Origin: Pandoraea faecigallinarum
GTDB taxonomy: Bacteria; Pseudomonadota; Gammaproteobacteria; Burkholderiales; Burkholderiaceae
DNA: 64,000 bases
Reading direction: 5' to 3'
Assembly: GCF_001029105.3 (NCBI RefSeq)
Contig: NZ_CP011808.2
Span: 186,001-250,000 of the forward strand
Of this stretch, positions 58,591 to 64,000 are shown one piece after another (the stretch's first letter is position 1; each line of letters opens with the position of its first letter). Below the pieces are notes generated by a model that saw only the letters and a program-made list of their open reading frames with translations, did no database searches and was not told the origin of the DNA. The position numbers were made by a program, and so were the translations under genes.

Positions 58591-58980
58591 TCAGAGGCCG
58601 GCCAGCCTGGCCCCGACGAATCCACCTACCGTCCCCGCGACGAGCGCGAAGCCGACGAGCAGCAGCACGAACCGCCGCGCCTTGCGCTCAAGCGCGAGGT
58701 TCACTGCGACGAGCTGCGCGGCACCATGATTGAGCTGGTTGCCAATCTGCGCCGCCGCGTGTCGGCCCGCCTCGGCCAGCTTCGCAGCGTTTTTGTCGAC
58801 GATGGACTCCAAATTGAGCCGGGCGGCCAGAAACGCCTTACCGGTCGCGTCCGTGGTCGCCTGCTCCATCTTGGCGGCCAGCGCCTGCTCCGCCTGCTCG
58901 AAGCGACGCACGAGCGCGTCCGTCTCTTGCAGCAACTCGGCCATCAGCGCTTCGCGCGCGGTGGCGACATCAGTGGCCAT
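58591..58980 (-). CDS. stbC: StbC-like coiled-coil membrane protein
   Basis: ATG 58980 (MATDVATAREALMAELLQET). 129 residues: long coiled coil (VRRFEQAEQALAAKMEQATT, NLESIVDKNAAKLAEAGRHA) and a C-terminal membrane helix (FVLLLVGFALVAGTVGGFVG). Length, layout and place after a StbB-like ATPase match StbC of R388-type stb operons. Copy B of IS1111 sits 9 bp upstream of its start; the pre-insertion gap from stbB was about 22 bp and held the ribosome-binding site GGGAGA. The upstream open frame is IS sequence. Confidence 0.65.
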   Translation of the reverse strand: MATDVATAREALMAELLQETDALVRRFEQAEQALAAKMEQATTDATGKAFLAARLNLESIVDKNAAKLAEAGRHAAAQIGNQLNHGAAQLVAVNLALERKARRFVLLLVGFALVAGTVGGFVGARLAGL

Positions 58981-58989
58981 GACACCTAT

Positions 58990-60406
58990 ATGAACGCGTC
59001 CCGTTTGCAACAGTTTTCGCGTGTTTTGATAGACAGGATGGGCTGCAGCTCTATATCCGGCCTCGATGCAGTCGGTACAGTCGCTGCGGGCCCCTATGAA
59101 ATTCGCTGACTCGCACCTCATTCTCCCGGCGAGCTCAAAGCTCGAGGCATCATTCAGGTTTAGCGAGTCCCGGTCCTACCTGGCTTGTCATCACACTCGA
59201 TTGCTGCGCAACCTTTCGACGTTCACCCTGTGTTTAAACGTTAATCCTCTACGCAAGCGCTGCCCGTTTAGACGGGTTTCACGCTCACGTATCCCTTCTG
59301 GTACTGCCGGTCATGGGCAAGAACTGCCCAGATCGTTCGCGCCATCTTGTTGGCTAACGCGACGATTACGACATTTTTTGGCCGCCGCTTCTGGATTTGT
59401 TCGACCCACTCACCGGGCTCTTTCGCATGCGTCAGCACAGATCGTGCACCGTGAATCAGCAGGGTGCGCAGATATGTGTCGCCGCGCTTTGATATGCCAT
59501 GCAAGTTCACCTTGCCGCCCGAACCCGTCTGCTTCGGCACGATCCCAACCCACGCGGCAAACTCTCGTCCCGAACTGAACGCTTTCGCATCTCCCATCAT
59601 CGCGACAGCTGCTGTTGCCGTCAGTAATCCAACACCGGGAATCTCGCTGATGGCCTTGACCGCCTTATCCTCTTTCTTCCACTCGCGCATCCGACGCTCG
59701 ATCTCAGCGATCTGCTCATCAAGCTTCTCCAGTCCGTTCCACTGCGCGCGAAACGTATCGATCAGCACGGCAGGCAAACGCTCCGCAATCCGTTCGAGCA
59801 CAGCGGGTATTTCCTTATCGAGCTTCGCCCGACTCTTGCCCATCACTTCACCGTATTCCGTTAGCAGCCCTCGCAGAGCATTAATCTGCATCGTGCGAAA
59901 TTTGATCAGTTGCTGTCTCATCCGGTGCAGCCCCAGCATGGCTTGCTGCATTTCGGTCTTTACTGCGACCGGCTTGCCCGGCTGCTGCACGGCCAGCCAG
60001 ATCGCCTTCGCATCAGCCGCATCGCTCTTGTTCCTGATGTTGAAAGCCTTTACGAACTCCCCCGGCATCAGCTTCACCTCGTGGCCCAGCTTCGCGAGTT
60101 GCCGGGCCCAGTGGTGCGCACCACCGCACGCTTCCATCCCGATCAGGCACGGCGCTCGGTTCGCAAAATGCTCAAGGAACTTTGCCCGCTTGATCGGCTT
60201 GTTCACGATCTCGCCAGTTTCCTGATCGACGTAATGCACTTGGAACACACTTTTCGCGATGTCTACACCCACTGCCGTACAATTCACTCGGATCCTCCGG
60301 TTGCTTTGGAAAACTTCGTATTTTCCACTTTGGGCACATCGATGCCGTTGGCCCGTGAGGATCCACCTTCCTTTGCTCACTCGGTCACGGGGTGGGACGC
60401 GTTCAT
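58990..60406 (-). mobile_element. IS1111-type element, copy B
   Basis: Same 1417 bp and same inverted repeats as copy A. Removal joins GTGATCGGGAGAATGAA (end of stbB and ribosome-binding site) with ATAGGTGTC and the stbC ATG. The insertion separates the last gene of the stb operon from its translation signal. Copy A's target, GGAGAATGAAATAGGCGTC, is nearly identical. Confidence 0.92.
59268..60287 (-). CDS. IS1111-type transposase, copy B
   Basis: GTG start at 60287, 339 residues, identical to copy A at 55473-56492. The same DEDD residues (VGVDIAKSVF, DAADAKAIW) and C-terminal domain are present. Its non-coding guide-RNA region is 58990-59267. Confidence 0.93.
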   Translation of the reverse strand: MNCTAVGVDIAKSVFQVHYVDQETGEIVNKPIKRAKFLEHFANRAPCLIGMEACGGAHHWARQLAKLGHEVKLMPGEFVKAFNIRNKSDAADAKAIWLAVQQPGKPVAVKTEMQQAMLGLHRMRQQLIKFRTMQINALRGLLTEYGEVMGKSRAKLDKEIPAVLERIAERLPAVLIDTFRAQWNGLEKLDEQIAEIERRMREWKKEDKAVKAISEIPGVGLLTATAAVAMMGDAKAFSSGREFAAWVGIVPKQTGSGGKVNLHGISKRGDTYLRTLLIHGARSVLTHAKEPGEWVEQIQKRRPKNVVIVALANKMARTIWAVLAHDRQYQKGYVSVKPV

Positions 60407-60419
60407 TTCATTCTCCCGA

Positions 60420-61124
60420 TCACCTGAACAACGCCCGGTAGACGTTATCGAGATTTTTGTGCGCGGATCTAGCGAGTCGCTGGGCGGAGATCATACTCAC
60501 TGCGCGCGAGCGGGACGCGTCATCGCTCGCTTCGCGCAGCATGGCCCGATAGTCCGTGTCGTCCGCGATAACGTCGGCGACGGTCTTGTTCAGCCCCCGC
60601 AGCCGCTCGAAAATCTCGTTTTTGAACACCACGGCGTCTGCCCGCAGCGTGAAACTGCGGGTGTCTTCATGCAGGCCGAAGATCGTGCGAAACAGGCGTG
60701 GCACGTCGCTCGCGTCTTCGAGCTCGACCTTGTTGAACACCACGCGGATTTTCTGTGCCGGCACACCGAGGCCAACCAGTGTCTCAATCGTGTTCACGGT
60801 GTCAGTTTGTTGCTTTTTCTCGCTCACCGCAGGCACCACGAAGTAGTCAAACTCTTCGTGTGAACCTTCGAATTGGCCCATCTGTTTGATGAATTCCTCG
60901 ACGTTGGACGCGCCCACGTCGACGATGGCCGAGTCGAGCGTCATCAGGCCCTCTTGCAGCCCGCCATAGTCGCGGCCCTTAAGGCGCAGCGCGCCGGTGT
61001 CGGCCGAGCCGGCATTGAGGGTCTCGATCTCGAATCTGAGCGCGTTCATGCGCGGCGCAAGCAGGTGATCGACCAGCGTGGTCTTACCCGGATTCCCGCT
61101 GAAATTTAAAACGGCGACTTTCAT
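60420..61124 (-). CDS. stbB: StbB-like ParA-family ATPase
   Basis: ATG 61124. 234 residues with a deviant Walker A at the N-terminus (MKVAVLNFSGNPGKTTLVDH), Walker B-like DSAIVDVGASNVEEF and an adenine-region VVFNKVELEDASDV. Size and motif fit StbB of plasmid R388, which supports conjugation and works against StbA in plasmid positioning. It is flanked on both sides by IS1111 copies inserted at the operon's gene junctions, although its own frame is untouched. Confidence 0.78.
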   Translation of the reverse strand: MKVAVLNFSGNPGKTTLVDHLLAPRMNALRFEIETLNAGSADTGALRLKGRDYGGLQEGLMTLDSAIVDVGASNVEEFIKQMGQFEGSHEEFDYFVVPAVSEKKQQTDTVNTIETLVGLGVPAQKIRVVFNKVELEDASDVPRLFRTIFGLHEDTRSFTLRADAVVFKNEIFERLRGLNKTVADVIADDTDYRAMLREASDDASRSRAVSMISAQRLARSAHKNLDNVYRALFR

Positions 61125-61135
61125 TTTCGGCTTAT

Positions 61136-62566
61136 ATGAACGCCTCCCGTTTGCGACGGTTTTTCGTGTGTTCCGACTGTGACAGGAGGGGTTGCAGCTT
61201 TATATCCGGGCTTGTTGCAGCCCGATACGCTGCGGCCCACCATGAAATCCGCGGACCCGCACCTCATTTCCTTAGCGAGCTCGAAGCTCATCCGAAAATT
61301 CAGGTTTAGCGAGTCCCGGTCCGACCTGTCTTGTCATTACATACGATTGCCAGCGCAACCTTTCGACGTGTCATCCTGTAAAAATTAATCGTCCTGCTAC
61401 CCAGTGCTCATCGGTTAAACCGGCTTCACGCTCAGGTAACCCCGTTCGTACTGCCTGTCGTGCGCCAGGATCGCCCAGATCGTGCGGGCAATCCTGTTGG
61501 CCTGAGCCACGATTGCTACGTTTAGCGGTCGCCGCTTTTTGATTCCTTCGGCCCACGGCCCTGGCTCTTTCGCCAGACACAGCACGCTGCGCGCACCGTG
61601 GATCAACAGCTTGCGTAGATATATATCGCCTCGCTTACTGATTCCGTGCAGATGCACCTTGCCACCCGTACCCGTTTGCCTCGGAACCAATCCAATCCAA
61701 GCCGCGAACTCTCGCCCAGATTTGAACGTCTTCGCATCGCCTATCGTCGCAACAGCCGCCGTCGCCGTCAGCAGACCAACGCCCGGTATCGCCGCAATCG
61801 CTTTGCTCGCTTTGTCCTCTCTCATCCACGTCTGCAGACGTCGCTCGATGCTCGCAATCTGTTTATCTAGCTCCGCCAACCCGTTCCATTGCTCGCGCAA
61901 CGTGTCGATCAGAATCGCCGGCAGACGATCGACCAGTCGCTCCAGTACACCGGGGATCGCCTTATCCAGCGCAGCCCGGCCTTTGCCCGTCACTTCGCCG
62001 TACTCGGCAAGCAGGCCGCGCAAGCCATTAATCTGCATTGTGCGGAACTTCACCAACTGTTCGCGCATCCGGTGCAGTCCCAGTACCGCCTGTTGTGTTT
62101 CCGTCTTTACCGCAACCGATTTGCCTGCATGCTGCACGGCTAGCCAGATGGCTTTCGCGTCGGCTGCGTCGTTTTTGTTGCCCATCACAAACGCCTTCAC
62201 AAATTTCCCCGGCATCAGCTTCACCTCGTGGCCCATCGTCGTGAGCTTGCGGGCCCAGTGCTGTGAGCCACCGCACGCCTCCATCCCGACCAGGCACGGA
62301 GCCAGATTCGCGAAGTGTTCGAGAAACGCGCCCCGTCTCACCGGTTTGTTCACGATTTCGCCCGTCTCTGCGTCGATGTAATGGAGCTGCATCACGTTCT
62401 TTGCAATGTCCACACCCACTGTCGTATGCTTCATTTCGGAGCCTCCGGTTTGCTAGGAAAACCTCTATGGTCTTCCATCTGGGCACTCTGTTGCCGTTGG
62501 CCCGTGAGGCTCCGCCTTCGATTCCTTTCTGCTAGCTCCTACCGCTCACGGGTGGGAGGCGTTCAT
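61136..62566 (-). mobile_element. IS1111-type element, copy C (diverged)
   Basis: Inverted repeats ATGAACGCCTCCC (61136) and its complement ending at 62566 bound 1431 bp. It sits between stbA and stbB. Removal joins AAAGGAAATGAT (including the stbA stop TGA) with ATAAGCCGAAA and the stbB ATG. Its sequence differs clearly from copies A and B, so it is a separate lineage using the same kind of target. Confidence 0.9.
61415..62434 (-). CDS. IS1111-type transposase, copy C
   Basis: ATG 62434 (MKHTTVGVDIAKNVMQLHYI). 339 residues with GMEACGGSQHWARKL, KNDAADAKAIWLA, IAAIPGVGLLTATAAVATIG and GISKRGDIYLRKLLIHGARS. Intact. Its guide-RNA candidate region is 61136-61414. Confidence 0.93.
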   Translation of the reverse strand: MKHTTVGVDIAKNVMQLHYIDAETGEIVNKPVRRGAFLEHFANLAPCLVGMEACGGSQHWARKLTTMGHEVKLMPGKFVKAFVMGNKNDAADAKAIWLAVQHAGKSVAVKTETQQAVLGLHRMREQLVKFRTMQINGLRGLLAEYGEVTGKGRAALDKAIPGVLERLVDRLPAILIDTLREQWNGLAELDKQIASIERRLQTWMREDKASKAIAAIPGVGLLTATAAVATIGDAKTFKSGREFAAWIGLVPRQTGTGGKVHLHGISKRGDIYLRKLLIHGARSVLCLAKEPGPWAEGIKKRRPLNVAIVAQANRIARTIWAILAHDRQYERGYLSVKPV

Positions 62567-62567
62567 A

Positions 62568-63023
62568 TCATTTCCTTTCTTTCTCTATCGCGAGTCGCTC
62601 ATAGCGCGCGATCCGATCGGCCAGTTCCGCCGGATCGGGCTTCATCAGACGATCGAGCTCCTGCACCGAGGGCGGTTCTCGCGGCGCGGGAGGCCCGCCT
62701 TCTGTGGCAGGCGGGGCACTCTCCTGCGACACACACGCCTCGGGCCGGCGTGACGCGGGCACCCCGGCCGTCTGGGATCCGCCGGGCACCTCCGGCCGCT
62801 CCGTACTCTTGTTCTGATGCCTGGCACGGTATTGGTACAGGTAGTTTCTGAAGGTGGCTATCGTCAGTTCCAGCCCCCCCTTGCGCAACGTCTCGACAAT
62901 CTCGGCCGCGCGCACGCCCTCGGCGAGCTTCGCCTCGATCGACGGCATCAATTGGCGCAGCCGGGCGGCTTTCGTCGAGTGCTTGAGCGCCTCGATTCGG
63001 GCTTTCAATTCAGTTTCGCTCAT
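62568..63023 (-). CDS. stbA: StbA-like DNA-binding protein
   Basis: ATG 63023 (MSETELKARIEALKHSTKAA) has GAGGA 5 bp upstream and is preferred to a longer frame. 151 residues: helix-turn-helix region (LAEGVRAAEIVETLRKGGLE, LTIATFRNYLYQYRARHQN) followed by a proline-rich linker and a short C-terminal helix. In R388, StbA binds direct repeats upstream of its own gene and is needed for stable plasmid inheritance. The repeats at 63050-63178 are in exactly that place. Confidence 0.7.
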   Translation of the reverse strand: MSETELKARIEALKHSTKAARLRQLMPSIEAKLAEGVRAAEIVETLRKGGLELTIATFRNYLYQYRARHQNKSTERPEVPGGSQTAGVPASRRPEACVSQESAPPATEGGPPAPREPPSVQELDRLMKPDPAELADRIARYERLAIEKERK

Positions 63024-63049
63024 GGGGTCCTCGCGAGTGGCTTCCTTCG

Positions 63050-63104
63050 CTACCAAATCACTACTGAATCACTACCATTGCTCTACTGCCTACCTACTGC
63101 ATTA
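63050..63104 (+). repeat. five direct repeats with 11-bp period (array 1)
   Basis: CTAC recurs at 63050, 63061, 63072, 63083 and 63094, once per 11 bp. The units are CTACCAAATCA, CTACTGAATCA, CTACCATTGCT, CTACTGCCTAC and CTACTGCATTA. The array lies 27 bp upstream of the stbA start. Likely binding sites of the StbA-like protein and an autoregulatory operator. Confidence 0.75.
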
Positions 63105-63123
63105 CTTCGACTACGCTCTCATG

Positions 63124-63178
63124 TCGGTGTGCAGTTGCTAGACTGTTGCTCGTTCTTTGCTATCACGTTGCTGTTCTT
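63124..63178 (+). repeat. four to five direct repeats with 11-bp period (array 2)
   Basis: TTGCT recurs at 63135, 63146, 63157 and 63168, again every 11 bp; 63124 (TCGGT) may be a degenerate fifth unit. Together with array 1 this gives two sets of about five units, the arrangement I recall for the R388 stb repeats (9-bp units with 2-bp spacers). Confidence 0.7.
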
Positions 63179-63195
63179 TCAGAACTATTTCCCTA

Positions 63196-63322
63196 CGGCC
63201 TTCGGCCTATTTCGTGTGAACGCCCTTAACCCCCGGAGGTTTTGGTCCCTTAACGGGCCCGAAAACCTCAATACACATCACGCACCCCTCGGGTGCTTCA
63301 GCTACCGAAGTCGGCGACTTCG
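63196..63322 (-). terminator. series of four hairpins after the relaxase gene
   Basis: Stem-loops are visible at 63306-63322 (CGAAGTC/GACTTCG), 63282-63296 (GCACCC/GGGTGC), 63236-63269 (GAGGTTTT/AAAACCTC, with a further paired core) and about 63197-63206 (GGCC/GGCC). None is followed by a long T run. The third is the best terminator or attenuator candidate for the leftward relaxase transcript. They could instead be replication or transfer structures. Confidence 0.45.
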
Positions 63323-63344
63323 CTCATTGCCCGCTGGCAAATTC

Positions 63345-64000
63345 TCAGTCAAAGCGCCCGTACCCCGCTGGTTCCTTGCCGCTCGCCGGCGCCTTGCGCT
63401 GCGGCTCAAGCGACCCTAGCGGCTGCCGCGATAGCGCCGACTTGCCGTCGAGCGCGCCTTTGGGCGGTAGCCCTGCCGCGCGGCGCAGCCACTGTCGTTC
63501 GCGCTGGAGCGCCAGTGCCGTACTCCTGTCAAAGCGCCGGGCGATGGCGTCCGGCAGCTCGCCGAGCGAGTTCGTGTAGACGCGGGCCTCCTGCCGCGCC
63601 CGGCTGATGGCAACGTAATAGAGGTTCATCGACGTGGTGCGGCTTCTCGTATCGAGCGCAATCAGTGCGCGCTCACTGGTCAGGCCCTGCGCGCTGTGAA
63701 CGGTCGAGGCGTAAGCGTGCTCGAGATGCAGTGGCCTCGTGGACGGCAGCTCAAGCGAGCGCACCGGCCGGCCTTCGCGTGGCTCGAGCGATTCGAGCGT
63801 GACGGCGCCGCCGCTCACCCCGGCGACCCGCATGCGATCGCCGTTGGTTAGGTCGCGCCCGGCATCGTTGCGATTGATCCGCACGGTATCGCCGACGGCA
63901 AGTTCGGCGCGCTCGAGCTGGTAGACGCTGAGCTGCGTCGCGCGGCGCGGGTTGAGGGTGGCCATAGTGCCGTCCGGGCGTTGCAGGACCAGCATATTGC
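63345..64000 (-). CDS. MobF-type conjugative relaxase/helicase, C-terminal part
   Basis: The frame enters from beyond the window end and stops at 63345, so about 218 C-terminal residues are visible. They contain the last RecD-like helicase motifs of TrwC/TraI relaxases: an SH3-like insertion (LAVGDTVRINRNDAGRDLTN), STVHSAQGLTSERALIAL and YYVAISRARQEARVYTNS, then a basic tail. The N-terminal transesterase would be outside. Its presence next to stb genes indicates a mobilisable or conjugative plasmid of the MobF class. Confidence 0.8.
   Translation of the reverse strand, partial: NMLVLQRPDGTMATLNPRRATQLSVYQLERAELAVGDTVRINRNDAGRDLTNGDRMRVAGVSGGAVTLESLEPREGRPVRSLELPSTRPLHLEHAYASTVHSAQGLTSERALIALDTRSRTTSMNLYYVAISRARQEARVYTNSLGELPDAIARRFDRSTALALQRERQWLRRAAGLPPKGALDGKSALSRQPLGSLEPQRKAPASGKEPAGYGRFD

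Noticed and set aside
54973..59121. Two proteins (upstream extensions of CsbD and StbC) sharing an identical N-terminus of about 47 residues
   Set aside because: The shared part is translated from the end of the identical IS1111 copies A and B, which are open in that frame. The native genes start at 55185 and 58980.
63024..63344. oriT in the gap between stbA and the relaxase gene
   Set aside because: The position beside stbA is suggestive and there are inverted repeats, but no recognisable nic sequence was found, and the relaxase reads toward this gap, unlike R388. Not called.

Overview
The window is GC-rich and proteobacterial. Codon use and protein families point to Burkholderia sensu lato. 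The dense insertion-sequence (IS) load, candidate secreted or effector-like proteins and plasmid maintenance genes would fit a plasmid or plasmid-like region of an IS-rich, host-associated species such as Mycetohabitans; that genus guess is inference only. Plasmid character is best supported at the right end. There a MobF (TrwC/TraI-type) relaxase C-terminus is followed by an R388-like stbA-stbB-stbC operon with phased direct repeats upstream of stbA. Remnants of parA (20707) and parB (50035) suggest an older partition locus that has decayed.

Layout. 1-9.3 kb: IS wreckage (IS66 split by an IS427-type IS5; IS3 split by IS30; intact IS150-type IS3; IS481; IS6) built around a broken copy of an effector-like gene (7517-5048). 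9.3-13.5 kb: IS6, a GNAT remnant, a DUF2165 membrane protein, a dead IS256 and an IS427-type IS5. 13.6-17.0 kb: a large autotransporter with a zinc-peptidase-like motif, out of frame at a run of seven G. 17.1-22.9 kb: IS6 fragments, a protein with 144-residue tandem repeats, a related orphan domain, a small membrane protein and a toxin-antitoxin remnant. 23.0-29.0 kb: a large tyrosine integrase, a helical-repeat protein with a frameshifted N-terminus, and the intact paralogue of the broken effector-like gene.

29.2-37.7 kb is a nest of transposons. An IS3 lies in an IS110, which lies in an IS66, which lies in a second IS66, which lies in a truncated IS427-type element. 37.7-45 kb is a stress island: four ferritin-like proteins, a Nudix remnant and a broken ABC exporter. 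45.5-50.5 kb: a frameshifted SRAP (YedK/HMCES-type) gene, a LexA-box promoter, and several small or decayed genes.

50.6-53.6 kb is a tightly overlapping four-gene operon: acyl-CoA dehydrogenase-like, PIG-L deacetylase, SAM methyltransferase, family 2 glycosyltransferase. 53.7-58.5 kb carries envelope and stress proteins (a four-helix membrane protein, a 24-residue membrane peptide, CsbD, and a YqjD-YqjE-YqjK trio). 58.6-64 kb is the stb operon and relaxase, with two IS1111-type elements inserted exactly in the two stb gene junctions. A third IS1111 copy sits immediately upstream of csbD.

Many non-IS genes are frameshifted or truncated, so the region looks like decaying accessory DNA that keeps a few intact modules: stress island, four-gene operon, YqjDEK, stb and integrase.
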